A DNA stretch of 57,259 nt from Deltaproteobacteria bacterium (GTDB lineage Bacteria > Myxococcota_A > UBA9160 > SMWR01), in assembly GCA_019310965.1 (NCBI GenBank), contig JAFDDG010000057.1, forward strand, positions 1 to 57,259, read 5' to 3'. The notes beneath the pieces were generated by a model. That model was not told the DNA's origin and searched no databases. It saw only the letters and a list, made by a program, of their open reading frames with translations. Below are positions 42,843 through 52,127 of this stretch, piece after piece. The stretch's first letter is position 1, and the number at the start of each line of letters is the position of its first letter. A program made the translations under genes and the position numbers.

Positions 42843-43090
42843 TGAGGCCGTGGGGATAGGGCATTCAAGCTGCGTTCTTGCTCGACGGCCGAGTATGGGC
42901 GTTATGTAAACCTCCTAAGGGCGGCCCGCAGCCGGGGGTTAGGATCGAATGAGGTGATACGGCAGCCTGTTTGCCGGCCAGTGATCCTGGAAATCTGGCC
43001 CACCACAGCCCTTTGCTCGGCGATCTTTATCCGATGTCCTCGCGTGGGGCTCAGTCGAGACGCCACGCTGCCTGCTAGTTGGTTGGCGAG

Positions 43091-43744
43091 CTACGCGTCC
43101 GCCAGCCAGCCCTGGTCGAGCGCGTAGCGTACTATCTCGGCGCGACTGCGAATGCCGAGCTTGGCCACGGAGTTGGCCTTGTGGCTCTCGACGGTCTTTA
43201 CGCTGATGCCGAGCTGGCCGGCGATCTCCCGGTTCGAGTAGCCCTGGGCCACCCTGAGCAGCACCTGGTTCTCGCGCTCGCTGAGCACGTCACCCTCGCG
43301 CAAACCACGCAGCTTCTTTTGCGCCAGGAAGCCGGACACCACCTTGCCCGCCACACGCGGATCGAGGTAGGTGTCGCCAGCCATCACGGAGCGAATGGCC
43401 TCGACCAGGACCCCGATCGGGGATCGTTTCAGTACGTAGCCCGCGGCGCCCGCGTCCAGCAGTTGACAGAGGTAGGTCGCGTCCGCGTAGGCCGTCAGCA
43501 CGATGACCCGCGGCGCATCCTCTCGCCCCCGCAACTGCTCCATGACCTGGATCCCGCCCATCTCTGGCATGGAGATGTCGAGTAGCACCAGGTCTGGGCG
43601 TAGCGTTTCGATCTGCTCCAGCGCGGTCCGGCCGTTGTCCGCTTCGCCCACCACCACGAGGTTGGTCTCGGCGTTGATCAGCGAGCTCAGGCTCTCCCGA
43701 ATCATCTGATGATCGTCCGCGAGGAGAATGCGCACGTGCTTCAT
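43091..43744 (-). CDS. NarL/FixJ-type response regulator
   Basis: A 217-residue two-domain regulator. Receiver: ILLADDHQMIRESL with acidic pair, phosphoacceptor Asp56 in LVLLDISMPEMGG, Thr in VIVLTAYAD and Lys in GYVLKRSP. Output: LuxR-type HTH with LSERENQVLLRVAQGYSNRE and ISVKTVESHKANSVAKLG (~150-205). Its ATG overlaps the stop of the sensor kinase gene, the certain partner. Targets unknown; sugar transferase and GGDEF-fold genes are nearby in the opposite direction. Confidence 0.94.
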   Translation of the reverse strand: MKHVRILLADDHQMIRESLSSLINAETNLVVVGEADNGRTALEQIETLRPDLVLLDISMPEMGGIQVMEQLRGREDAPRVIVLTAYADATYLCQLLDAGAAGYVLKRSPIGVLVEAIRSVMAGDTYLDPRVAGKVVSGFLAQKKLRGLREGDVLSERENQVLLRVAQGYSNREIAGQLGISVKTVESHKANSVAKLGIRSRAEIVRYALDQGWLADA

Positions 43745-45549
43745 GCGGCGACCTCGGGATCGCTCTCCGGTCTGATCGCGCTCTCCGGTCCGATCGGGAT
43801 GGACGCGATGACGGTCGTTCCTTTGCCCGGCGCGGACTCGACCTCGAGCGTGCCGCCCGCCAGCGCCAACCGCTCCCCCATTCCCGCGAGCCCGAGTGAG
43901 TCTTCGGCCGCGACGCCGTCCACCGATCGGTTCGGTTCGAAGCCGCAGCCGTCGTCTTCCACCACGAGCCGCACCTGATCCGGCTGGGCCGTGAACACGA
44001 CACTCACCGCCCGGGCGCCGGCGTGTCTCGCGACGTTGGTGAGAGCTTCCTGTGCAACCCGATACAGAGTGGTCTCCACCTGCCGCGGCATCCGCCGATT
44101 CCCCAGCCGGCAGTCGAAGTCGATCTCCAGGTCGGAGCTTGCCTTCCAGTACTCGACCAGGCTGCTGAGTGCACCGTGCAGGCCGAAGTCGTCGAGTGCC
44201 GCCGGGCGCAGCTCCCAGGCGATGGCGTGGACGTCGTCGATCAGTTCGTCTGCGATGCCCTGCAGCCGGTCGAGCTGCGGGGTCGCCTGGCTGGCCGGGC
44301 CGGGGAGTCGTCGAAGTGTCTCGAACCCGAGCGTCAGGGCGGAGAGCTTCTGCCCCATCTGGTCGTGCAGTTCTCTCGCAACCCGTCCCCGCTCCGCTTC
44401 CACGGCCGACATCAGCCGCTCGAGCAGGGTCGAACGTACGGCTTCGGACTTCCGGCGCCGCTGGACCTCGGTCTCCAGCTCGCTACCCGCGGACTGGAGC
44501 TGCACCGAGAAACGGACGATCGCGCCCGCTGCGATCAGGGCAGCGAGGACGCTCAGCGCGACGAGGAAGAAGCCGACCGCGCGCATTCGCTCGATGTTTG
44601 TGCTGGCTTCGATCGCGGCATCCGCGAGCCTTCGCCGGGTCAGATCCTGGATGCCCTCGTCGAGCACTTCGTCGATTTCGTTTCGCAGGCTGATGAACTC
44701 CGTCTCGTACTCGCGCTGCGAATCGTACAAGTCGATGATCTCGTGGATCTCGCGGGCCGTCTGGTGGAGGCGCTGCTCCAATCGATCGGCATGGGCACGT
44801 TCGGTCGGGGTCAGAGAAATGGACTTGAACTCCTCCAGGTGATGCCTCACGTCCTGGAGGTTGTCGAGCATGCGCACCCGGTAGCGCTCCCTCGGGGTGT
44901 TCAGGTACAGGCCCAGCCAGGTTCCCATTTCGGCAACGTCTCCCTCGATGTCGGACGACAGCCGGAACTTTGCCTCCGCGCCCGCTGAGCCGGGATCCAC
45001 GGCGGCCTGGATCCGGTCGTCGAGGATCTCATCGATCGTGTCAAATCCCGCCGCAAGTTGGTCGTGCATCACGGCGCGCCGATCCCGCAGATCCATCAGC
45101 GTCCTTCCGACCTGGCCAAAGCGCTGGTGGAGCTGATCGATGCGATCCCCGAGCGCCTGCTCCGGCTCACCCTTCGCCAGGCGGTCGTAGTCCGCCTTGA
45201 ACCGCGCGAAGTCAGCCTCGTCATTGACGACGCGCGCGCGATGAACCGGGTCGCCGGTTTCGAGGTACCGGAGCACGGCGAGGCCGGCCCCGAGCACGTT
45301 GATCTCCAGCTCGTGGGCGGCGGCGTTCATCGGCTCTTCCACGGTGAGGATCTGATCGACCCGCGCGGCGACCCCGCGATAGCTGTTGTGCAGCGACCAA
45401 CCGAGCACCGCCAGCGTTCCCAGGATCCCGATGAATCCGATCGCGACGCCGGCCAGCAGGCTGCGGGCAATCGGCTGGAGCGAGCGGTGCGGGTCCGCGT
45501 GCCCTGCGCGGCGAGTGATCCCACCGTTCTCATCGTTCGAATTGGTCAT
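43741..45549 (-). CDS. membrane sensor histidine kinase (HisKA_3 type)
   Basis: A 602-residue NarX/DesK-type kinase. TM1 ~30-52, a large helical extracytoplasmic region (~55-322) with four-helix-bundle character, TM2 ~325-348, then a dimerisation/phosphoacceptor domain with ARELHDQMGQKLSALTLGFE (His395) and a HATPase domain with VAQEALTNVARHAGA, DDGCGFEP and GLAGMGERL. Ends with an Ile/Pro/Glu-rich tail. TGA overlaps the response regulator ATG. The 259 bp upstream (45550-45808) separate it from a divergent gene. Confidence 0.93.
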   Translation of the reverse strand: MTNSNDENGGITRRAGHADPHRSLQPIARSLLAGVAIGFIGILGTLAVLGWSLHNSYRGVAARVDQILTVEEPMNAAAHELEINVLGAGLAVLRYLETGDPVHRARVVNDEADFARFKADYDRLAKGEPEQALGDRIDQLHQRFGQVGRTLMDLRDRRAVMHDQLAAGFDTIDEILDDRIQAAVDPGSAGAEAKFRLSSDIEGDVAEMGTWLGLYLNTPRERYRVRMLDNLQDVRHHLEEFKSISLTPTERAHADRLEQRLHQTAREIHEIIDLYDSQREYETEFISLRNEIDEVLDEGIQDLTRRRLADAAIEASTNIERMRAVGFFLVALSVLAALIAAGAIVRFSVQLQSAGSELETEVQRRRKSEAVRSTLLERLMSAVEAERGRVARELHDQMGQKLSALTLGFETLRRLPGPASQATPQLDRLQGIADELIDDVHAIAWELRPAALDDFGLHGALSSLVEYWKASSDLEIDFDCRLGNRRMPRQVETTLYRVAQEALTNVARHAGARAVSVVFTAQPDQVRLVVEDDGCGFEPNRSVDGVAAEDSLGLAGMGERLALAGGTLEVESAPGKGTTVIASIPIGPESAIRPESDPEVAA

Positions 45550-45808
45550 GACACCGAGCCCCCGTCGATTCTATCCCCGGGCGGCGAGCCGCGCGAAGGT
45601 TTGTCTGGAGACGTGTGGACCCATGTCGGAACGATCCGGCCTGCGCCCAGGCAGCGCTGCGCCGACGGGAGATCCCGGAGGCGGGGTCAGGGAAATCCCC
45701 TAGCTCGATCTACCGGATCTCCCGATGGTGTCGCAGAAGCCAGGCTTTCATCCTATGCCGGCCGCGTCCGACGAGGAGCAGCTCGGGCAGCGGAGAGGTC
45801 GATCTGGG

Positions 45809-46582
45809 ATGAACACCAAGCGGCATCGCCTGTGGCTCGTGGCAGCGTTCTGCTGGTTTCTGGTGCTTTCCGTCGGATTGCCGACGAGAATCATGCCGTT
45901 CGTGTATCCGTACCTGCTCGCGTGGGCGCTCCCCTATCTGCTCTCTGCCACCGTCCGCAGGCTTCCCGTCTGGCTCGTCGGAGGGTCGGCGTCGGCGCTC
46001 TTCGCCGCGGCTGCGGCGCTCGTGGGCTGGCCGATCGACGCCGCCCTTCTTCTTCCGGTCACTGCGATCTTCATCACTCTGGTGTTCGCGAAGGTTCTCG
46101 GCGGCCTGGATGACGCTTACGAGAGAGCGGTGCGAACCCCCATGGACGACGCCGGGAGCGAGCCGAACGCCATCGGCAGCGACGACAGCAGCCTGTACGT
46201 CGAGCTCCAACGAGCCCGCAGATGCCAGAGCGAGTTGAGCGTGCTGGCGATCGCGCCTGCGGTTTCTGGCGACGCCGAGACGGACGCCCGTGCGAGCCTC
46301 GCCGGCCTCCTGTCCGACGAGAACTACGCCCTCGAACTGCTCGTCGCGCGAAACGATCACGCCGTGTTGATGCTTCCCGAGAGCGGTTCCGAGAAGGCCG
46401 CGGAGTTCGTCACACGGCTGCGCAGCGCGGCGTGGACGAAGCTCGGGATGGAGCTCCACATCGGTATGTCGAGCTTTCCGGCACAGGAGGCCTCCCTCGA
46501 GGGCCTGCTCGACCGCGCCGAGTCGGAGATGAGAGCGCGGGCCAAGAGGGATGACGTCAGCAACCGCGAGGTGCCGCGATGA
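45809..46582 (+). CDS. membrane protein with degenerate GGDEF-like domain
   Basis: A 257-residue protein with three hydrophobic segments in the first ~100 residues (WLVAAFCWFLVLSVG, ASALFAAAAALVGW, TAIFITLVFAKVL). The C-terminal part has the nucleotidyl-cyclase fold pattern: LYVELQRARRCQSELSVLAI, VARNDHAVLMLPE at the position of the GGDEF loop, and IGMSSFPAQEASLEGLLDRA. The GGDEF signature is replaced by RNDHA, so diguanylate cyclase activity is unlikely. A frameshifted paralogue follows the next gene. TGA overlaps the sugar transferase ATG (ATGA). Confidence 0.78.
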   Translation: MNTKRHRLWLVAAFCWFLVLSVGLPTRIMPFVYPYLLAWALPYLLSATVRRLPVWLVGGSASALFAAAAALVGWPIDAALLLPVTAIFITLVFAKVLGGLDDAYERAVRTPMDDAGSEPNAIGSDDSSLYVELQRARRCQSELSVLAIAPAVSGDAETDARASLAGLLSDENYALELLVARNDHAVLMLPESGSEKAAEFVTRLRSAAWTKLGMELHIGMSSFPAQEASLEGLLDRAESEMRARAKRDDVSNREVPR

Positions 46583-47403
46583 GTCTGCAGTCGATACGGA
46601 GACCGGGGGGCTCGCTGGGCCATCCGCTGGACGAGATCGTCGAGGCGCCGCCGATCACCCCCGTTCGCTCGCGCGATCAGACCACCCGGCAGCAGGAATG
46701 GCTCCGCTCCCGAAGTTCGAGGCAACCGCAAGCAGAGCCGATCGCGCTTCACGGGTCGTTTGCTCTCGAGCCGATCCGGCGTGCCCGGGTCGAGCCCCAC
46801 AAGCCGATCTACGAAGTGTGCAAACGATTTCTCGACCTGGCTTTTTGTCTGGCGGCCCTCCCCATGGTCCTCCCGGTTCTCGGGCTGGCCGCGGCCGCGG
46901 TCCGGCTCTCCGACGGAGGACCGGTGCTGTTCTGGCAGGAGCGGACGGGACGCAGCGGCCGACGCTTTCGCATGTGGAAGCTCCGGACGATGGTGGTGAA
47001 CGCTGAGGAGTTGAAGGGAAATCTCACAGACCTCAATGAACGTGATGGTCCGGATTTCAAGATCGAGCACGACCCGCGAATCACCACCCTGGGGCGATGG
47101 CTTCGCCGGACCAGCCTCGACGAGCTTCCGCAGATCTTCAATGTCCTTGGAGGGACGATGAGTCTGGTGGGTCCGCGGCCGACTTCTTTCGCGGCTGAAA
47201 CCTACACACTGTGGCATACCGAGCGGCTCGAGGTGCCCCCCGGCATTACGGGCCTCTGGCAGATCCAGGGCCGCGGAGGCCTCGACTTCGACGAGCGCGT
47301 GCGCCTGGACATCGAGTACGTCCGGCGTCGCTCGATCGCGCTGGATCTGACAATCCTCTTGCGAACCATCGTCCCCGTGCTGAGCGGGCGGGGCGCTTCT
47401 TGA
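46579..47403 (+). CDS. bacterial sugar transferase (polyprenyl-phosphate glycosyl-1-phosphate transferase)
   Basis: A 274-residue initiating glycosyltransferase of the WcaJ/PssY type. After an ~75-residue disordered N terminus comes one hydrophobic hairpin (FLDLAFCLAALPMVLPVLGL), then GPVLFWQERTGRSGRRFRMW, KLRTM, RRTSLDELPQIFNVLGGTMS and LVGPRP, the catalytic core of this family. It would attach a sugar phosphate to undecaprenyl phosphate, the first step of exopolysaccharide synthesis. No other glycosyltransferase is on this island except the epimerase fragment, so the cluster looks incomplete. Confidence 0.92.
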   Translation: MSLQSIRRPGGSLGHPLDEIVEAPPITPVRSRDQTTRQQEWLRSRSSRQPQAEPIALHGSFALEPIRRARVEPHKPIYEVCKRFLDLAFCLAALPMVLPVLGLAAAAVRLSDGGPVLFWQERTGRSGRRFRMWKLRTMVVNAEELKGNLTDLNERDGPDFKIEHDPRITTLGRWLRRTSLDELPQIFNVLGGTMSLVGPRPTSFAAETYTLWHTERLEVPPGITGLWQIQGRGGLDFDERVRLDIEYVRRRSIALDLTILLRTIVPVLSGRGAS

Positions 47404-47422
47404 GCGTCGGAAAGGTTGCTTG

Positions 47423-48186
47423 ATGATGGAGGCGAAACACCACCGTCTGTGGCTCGCGCTGGCGTTCTGCTGGTTCCTGGTGCTTCCCACCTTTCTGCCG
47501 ACTAGCGTCGTGCCATTCGTCTACCCGTACGTGCTCGCGTGGGCTCTTCACTTGCAGAACTCGCCCACCGCCCGCCGGCTTCCCCTGTGGCTCGTCGGCG
47601 GGTCGGCGGCGGCGATCTTCACCGCGGTTGCTGCGCTGGGTGCGTGGCCGATCAACGCCGCCATTCTGCTCACGGTAGCTGCGATCTTCATCAGTCTGGG
47701 AATCGCGAAGGCTCTCGGCGCTTGCGGGGACGCCCTCGAGACGGCCGCGCAATTCCGCATGAACAAGCCCGGAGCGGACCGGAAGACATCGACACCTGTC
47801 ACGGTAGTCTTCACGCCGAGCTCCAGCGCGCCCGCAGCCACCGGCACGCGTTGAGCGTGGTGGCCATCTCTCCTGCGGATTCCGGCGACGCCGAGGTAGA
47901 CGATCTCGCGAGCCTCCTTTCCGACGAACTGCGAGCCTACGACCTGCTCGCCGTGAGAGGCAATCACCTGGTATCGATGCTTCCCGAGACCAGCTCCGAG
48001 AAGGCCGAGGAGTTCGTGACACGGCTGCGCGCCGTGACGTGGGAGAAGCTCGGGCGGGGGCTCGACATCGGCGTGTCGAGCTTTCCGGCACAGGAGGTCA
48101 CCCTGGAGGGGCTGATCGACCGCGCCGAATCGGCAATGAGAGCCCACGCCGAGCCTTCGATTGTCAGCGAGAGCCCATCGACATAG
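47423..48186 (+). pseudogene. frameshifted paralogue of the degenerate-GGDEF membrane protein
   Basis: The 5' frame (47423-47854) reads HHRLWLALAFCWFLVLP, FVYPYVLAWALHLQNS and LPLWLVGGSAAAIF, matching the 45809 gene, but then ends in a Ser/Thr/Pro-rich tail. Another frame, from ~47796 to 48186, continues the match: SLHAELQRARSHRHALSVVA, MLPETSSEKAEEFVTRLRAV and IGVSSFPAQEVTLEGLIDRA. The shift lies near 47780-47800. Either the gene is broken or a base call is wrong. The two paralogues flank the sugar transferase. Confidence 0.75.
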
Positions 48187-48208
48187 GGTTTGGCTTGCAT
48201 GGCAAAAT

Positions 48209-48225
48209 TTGTCAATTCATGACAA
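48209..48225. repeat. AT-rich inverted repeat
   Basis: TTGTCA-ATTCA-TGACAA, 23 bases after the frameshifted paralogue, in an AT-rich patch unlike its surroundings. It may be an operator or part of a terminator; the downstream T-run is short. Confidence 0.35.
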
Positions 48226-48272
48226 TTTGAGCCGATCGCTCCGGCCAACAACGCGGCCAGCCCGCCCCCACC

Positions 48273-48402
48273 CACTGTGACCAAATCGTGCCCGTATTCC
48301 CGCGTATTCCCGCTCAGGATCGCGTAGCTATTTGGATTTCCTCGACCTCCGTTCAGGCTTCAAACCTGAGGGTCGGGGGTTCGAATTCCTCCCGGCGTGC
48401 CA
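48273..48402. repeat. attachment-site repeat, copy 1 (tRNA-Arg 3' half plus 80-bp flank)
   Basis: The last 50 bases match the 3' half of the tRNA-Arg gene at 42329-42378 with three differences, one changing the anticodon position (CTTCAAA). The preceding 80 bases (starting CACTGTGACCAAATCG) also occur at 55287. The two 130-bp copies differ at ten positions by eye. This is not a tRNA gene because the 5' half is missing. It ends module 1. Confidence 0.85.
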
Positions 48403-48774
48403 TTTGATTTCAGATAGCCGTCCGTGTTGTTGCGAGATGGCGTTCAGGTCGGTTTCCGGTCTGGCGTGAGTCGGGCTCGAGACTGCAAACGCCTAACACC
48501 TCAGAAATGCGGCGGTCTCCTTCCAGATGTCGCGACTCATCGATCGTTTCTCCATGGTTACAATCGGGTCACAGCGCGTCGCTGATGCCCTGACTCTGCT
48601 TCGTCCGCAATACCGCGCAGGCCGATCGATTCTGGGCGACAGACGCCAGCCTCCCCCAACAGCCTCCAAGCCCTTCCCGTTTCTCACGCGGGATCGGGCA
48701 GTTGCCCGGTCTCTCCAGAGCGGCCTGCACACCGTTGCATGCGCTCAGAGCCGGAGCGGGTATCTTCCCGCCCC
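48403..48774. other. 372-bp stretch without a supported gene
   Basis: Left end of island module 2. Frames present are short and Arg/Pro-rich. No integrase, tRNA or strong promoter is evident; the metal-efflux operon promoter is probably in its right half. Confidence 0.45.
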
Positions 48775-49185
48775 ATGGTGGCCAGACCTCAACGGACGAT
48801 GGCAGTCGTCCTGCTGCTCGCGGCGCTCGCCCAGCCGGGCTGGGCGGTGGCCCATGCACTGGTCCATGATCACTTGGCGCATCACCATGGAACCGCGGCG
48901 CATCACGATCAGTCGAAGACGGCGACGGGTTCGCACACAGCCGAGCCTTCCCAATCCAGCTCCGACGCGCGTTCGCATGACCACGACCATGAGCACTTCG
49001 ACGGCACCCTGCTCCGGCCCAGCTCAGGCATCGACATCTCTTCCACTGCGGCGCTGCCCTCTGCGCCGCCCTACTCGATCGAGCTCCCTCGGCAGAGGGG
49101 CCAGGTCATCTGGAAGGGCGCCCCGTCCCGCGCGAGCCCTGAGAACGCTGGTCCATCCCGTCCACGAGCTCCTCCGCACGCCTGA
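48775..49185 (+). CDS. His-rich exported protein at the head of a metal-efflux operon
   Basis: A 136-residue product with a signal peptide (MAVVLLLAALAQPGWAVAHA) and a His-rich mature start: HALVHDHLAHHHGTAAHHDQ, later ARSHDHDHEHFDG. Such sequences bind Zn, Co, Ni or Cu in the periplasm. The rest is low-complexity. It is 87 bp upstream of the TolC-like gene and resembles in position the small periplasmic proteins (CzcI/CusF class) of other RND metal operons, though without their motifs. A start 12 codons earlier is possible. Confidence 0.65.
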   Translation: MVARPQRTMAVVLLLAALAQPGWAVAHALVHDHLAHHHGTAAHHDQSKTATGSHTAEPSQSSSDARSHDHDHEHFDGTLLRPSSGIDISSTAALPSAPPYSIELPRQRGQVIWKGAPSRASPENAGPSRPRAPPHA

Positions 49186-49272
49186 TTTCTGAACGGTCGG
49201 GCACACGTATTCGCGTGCGTCCTCAACCTCGGAACCAGGACGTGTGTGCGTTTGGCCCTGCCAGCGCACGGG

Positions 49273-50583
49273 ATGAGATCGGACATGATTGTGGAGTCGT
49301 TCGGGGACGCGCGCACCATTGGTGCGGCGTGGATCCTGCTGTCTGCCATGCTGCTCGCTCCGGGCACGACGGACGCGCAGGAAGGCGGAGACGCGGCACA
49401 TCGCCTCACGCTGGTCGAAGCACAAGCACTCGGTCGGACAATAAGTCCGGAGCTTGCGGCCGCGCGTGAGGCCGTAGTGGCTGCGCGCGGGCAGGAGCGC
49501 CAGGCCGGCGCCTTCCTCAATCCCTCCGTCGTCTACGTGCACGAGGAGACCTCGCAGAGCGGCGAGACGAATCGCGAGGACATCGCGCTCTTCCAGCAGC
49601 CGCTCGAGGTCGCCGGACAGCGAGGGCTTCGCAAAGAGGCGGCGCGGCTCCGGCGCGAGGCGGCCGAGGCCCAGCTATCCGCCGTGGAGCTAGACGTCGA
49701 CTTCGAGGTGGCTCGGGCCTACGCAACGGCAGCAGCGGCTGACCTCAAAGCGGCGCGATCGACGGAAGCCGCCGACGCATTCGCGCGTGCGCGCGAGACC
49801 AGCGCACGGCGTCGGAAGCGCGGCGATGTCTCTGGCTACGAGGACCGACGAACGGCGCTCGAGGCCGCCCGTTATGCCGCGCTGCGCGCTGACGCGGAGC
49901 GCGAGCTGCGGACGGCCCGAGCGCACATGAGGAGCCTGATCTTCGCATCGCCGGAAGCGACTTCGGCGCTCCAAGGTCCGTTGGACGATACGCTGGATGA
50001 GGGAGCGCTCGGCCCCGATCTCGACCAGCTCAGGCGAGTGGCACTCGATCAGCATCCGGCGATCCGCGCGGCCGAGCTGGCACATCGCTCCGATGAGGCA
50101 GGCGCGCGACTCTCCCGCCGCGAGGTCGTCCCCGATCCGACGCTGGGTCTCGGCTACAAGCGCGAGAAGATGGCCGATGTATCGGGAAGCTGGGACGGGT
50201 TCACGGCACAGGTAACCGTTCCCGTTCCGCTCTGGGACCGACGTGGGGGCACCGTCGAGGCGGCCGAAGCCGAGGCCCGCAGGTCCGCCGCGGAGCTGCG
50301 GCGCGAGCGGCGTCGCGTCGCCTTGGAGGTCGAGCAGAGCTTCTACGAGCTTCAGGCCACCTCGGAGCAACTCGAGGTAATCCGTCCCCAGCTCGGAGCC
50401 GAGGCGAAGAGGGCTCTCCAAGCGGCGCGCACCGCCTACGAGGAGGGCGAGATCGCTCTCGTCGAGTGGCTCGACGCGGTGCGCGCCTACTACGAGGCCG
50501 AGTCCAGCTATGCGGACCTCCTGGCCGATCACCTCATTCGCCGGGCCGCACTCGAGCGCGCCGTGGGCGGCTCACTCCAGTGA
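49273..50583 (+). CDS. TolC-family outer-membrane channel of a metal RND pump (CzcC/CusC-like)
   Basis: A ~436-residue protein with signal peptide (ILLSAMLLAPGTTDAQE) and two OEP repeats of long helices: LTLVEAQALGRTISPELAAA, GQERQAGAFLNPSVVYVHEE, and in the second half LRRVALDQHPAIRAAELAHR and VTVPVPLWDRRGG. The pattern LNPxxxY...QPLEVAGQRGLR is typical of CzcC. Start uncertain: ATG 49273 chosen, GTG 49246 is possible. Stop overlaps a possible GTG of the adaptor gene. Confidence 0.87.
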   Translation: MRSDMIVESFGDARTIGAAWILLSAMLLAPGTTDAQEGGDAAHRLTLVEAQALGRTISPELAAAREAVVAARGQERQAGAFLNPSVVYVHEETSQSGETNREDIALFQQPLEVAGQRGLRKEAARLRREAAEAQLSAVELDVDFEVARAYATAAAADLKAARSTEAADAFARARETSARRRKRGDVSGYEDRRTALEAARYAALRADAERELRTARAHMRSLIFASPEATSALQGPLDDTLDEGALGPDLDQLRRVALDQHPAIRAAELAHRSDEAGARLSRREVVPDPTLGLGYKREKMADVSGSWDGFTAQVTVPVPLWDRRGGTVEAAEAEARRSAAELRRERRRVALEVEQSFYELQATSEQLEVIRPQLGAEAKRALQAARTAYEEGEIALVEWLDAVRAYYEAESSYADLLADHLIRRAALERAVGGSLQ

Positions 50584-50591
50584 GGACGACG

Positions 50592-52124
50592 ATGTGGAAC
50601 CGAACCCGACAATCGCAACGAGCGCGAAGCGCGGCGGCGCTCATTCTGATGGCCTTGCTTGCCACGGCCGGATGTCATGACCACGACCACAGAGGTGGGC
50701 ACGATGCCGCCGAGGAGGAGCTCCCTGGCGGAGGGGCGGTGACACTCTGGACAGCCGAGACGGAACTCTTCATGGAGTATCCTACGCTGCTCGTGGGCGA
50801 GCCAGCAAAGCTGCTCGTCCACCTGACGGCACTCGACGACTTCGAACCCCTACGAGCGGGAACACTCACCCTCCGCTTCGATCCGGAAGAGGGTGGCGAC
50901 CCGGTCGAGGTCTTGCTGGAGGCACCGCGCTCGCCGGGCATCTATGGCCCGGTCGTCACCTTGCCGAGTGCCGGTCGCTGGAATCTCCAGCTCACGATCG
51001 AGAGCCCGCAGGTCCAGGAAGTGCTGCTGGTTCCGGGGTTGCTGGCGTACGCGGGTCGTGCGGAACTTCCCGCAGCCGAGCCGGAGCCGGACGATGGAAT
51101 TTCTTTTCTGAAGGAGCAGCAGTGGCAGACGCCGGGCTTCCGCACCGCTTTTGCGGAGGCCGGCAGCCTGCCGTCCGGCATCGAGGCGCCGGGCGAGATT
51201 GCGTCGGCCGCGGGCCGCTACGCCGAGGTCAGCGCTCCCGTCGCGGGCTTGGTGGATCCCGATGGGGCCAGTGTGGCTCCGGCCCCCGGCGAGCGCGTCG
51301 AGAAGGGGCAGGTGCTCGCGGTGCTGACGCCCGCGCTCGGCGAGTCGGGGAGCGCGGTCGCCGCCGCGCGCGCCGAGCTGCGCGAGGCCGAGCACGACTA
51401 CGCCCGGGCCAGGCGGCTGCTCGAAGTAGAGGCCGTTCCCGAAAGGCGCGTAGAGGAGGCCCGCATCCGGCTCGACGCCGCCCGCGAGACCGTGGCCGGT
51501 TTCACGGGCGGTGGCGTCGTTGCGGAAGACGGCCGCATCACCCTGTACGCGCCCATCACGGGCGTCGTTGCGCGGCGCGACCTCTCGCCCGGAAGACACG
51601 TCACGGCCGGCGACAGACTCTTCTCCATCGTGGACTCGTCGGTGGTCTGGCTCCGGGCACACGTGCCTGCCGCAGAGGCTCCGCGGATCCGCGCCGACGC
51701 CGGAGCGAGCTTCACGCTCGAAGGAGGCGGAACTCACCACGAGACGTCCCGCACCGTCGCCGTCGGCAGCATGATCGACCCGGCAACACGCAGCGTCCCC
51801 GTCCTCTACGAGGTGGAGAACCCCGACGGTGCGATCAAGATCGGCGCGCATGCCCGCGTCGTCGTTCGCACCGGAGATGTCGCCGAGGGCACGTTGATCC
51901 CGGATTCGTCGCTACTCGAGGAGGACGGGCGCCCCATTGCCTACGTCCAGGTGGAGGGCGAGCGCTTCGAACGCCGGGAACTCGTCCCGGGTCCCCGGTC
52001 TGCGGGGCAGGCCTTGATCTTTCGCGGAGTGTCGGCTGGAGAGCGCGTCGTCACCGGCGCCGCGTACCAGGTGCGACTCGCGTCGCTTTCCACCGCCGTG
52101 CCCGCACACGGTCACGAGCACTAG
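50592..52124 (+). CDS. RND periplasmic adaptor (CzcB/CusB-like) with His-rich ends
   Basis: A 510-residue membrane-fusion protein. The lipoprotein signal LLATAGC is followed at once by HDHDHRGGHDAAEEE, a metal-binding-looking stretch; a ~130-residue N-terminal beta domain follows (TLWTAETELFMEYPTLLVGE), then the barrel-sandwich/lipoyl and hairpin parts (YAEVSAPVAGLVDP, GERVEKGQVLAVLTP, LYAPITGVVARRDLSPGRHV) and beta-barrel. It ends VPAHGHEH. His at both ends fits metal handling. ATG 50592, or GTG 50580 overlapping the previous stop. Confidence 0.88.
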   Translation: MWNRTRQSQRARSAAALILMALLATAGCHDHDHRGGHDAAEEELPGGGAVTLWTAETELFMEYPTLLVGEPAKLLVHLTALDDFEPLRAGTLTLRFDPEEGGDPVEVLLEAPRSPGIYGPVVTLPSAGRWNLQLTIESPQVQEVLLVPGLLAYAGRAELPAAEPEPDDGISFLKEQQWQTPGFRTAFAEAGSLPSGIEAPGEIASAAGRYAEVSAPVAGLVDPDGASVAPAPGERVEKGQVLAVLTPALGESGSAVAAARAELREAEHDYARARRLLEVEAVPERRVEEARIRLDAARETVAGFTGGGVVAEDGRITLYAPITGVVARRDLSPGRHVTAGDRLFSIVDSSVVWLRAHVPAAEAPRIRADAGASFTLEGGGTHHETSRTVAVGSMIDPATRSVPVLYEVENPDGAIKIGAHARVVVRTGDVAEGTLIPDSSLLEEDGRPIAYVQVEGERFERRELVPGPRSAGQALIFRGVSAGERVVTGAAYQVRLASLSTAVPAHGHEH

Positions 52125-52127
52125 ACG

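Noticed and set aside
48353..48402. tRNA-Arg-like sequence that could be called a tRNA gene
   Set aside because: Only the anticodon arm to CCA is present; the 5' acceptor arm and D-arm are missing, so it is an attachment-site copy.
48403..48774. Second integrase expected at the left end of module 2
   Set aside because: I read all frames and found no recombinase motif; the module may have lost it or shared the one in module 1.
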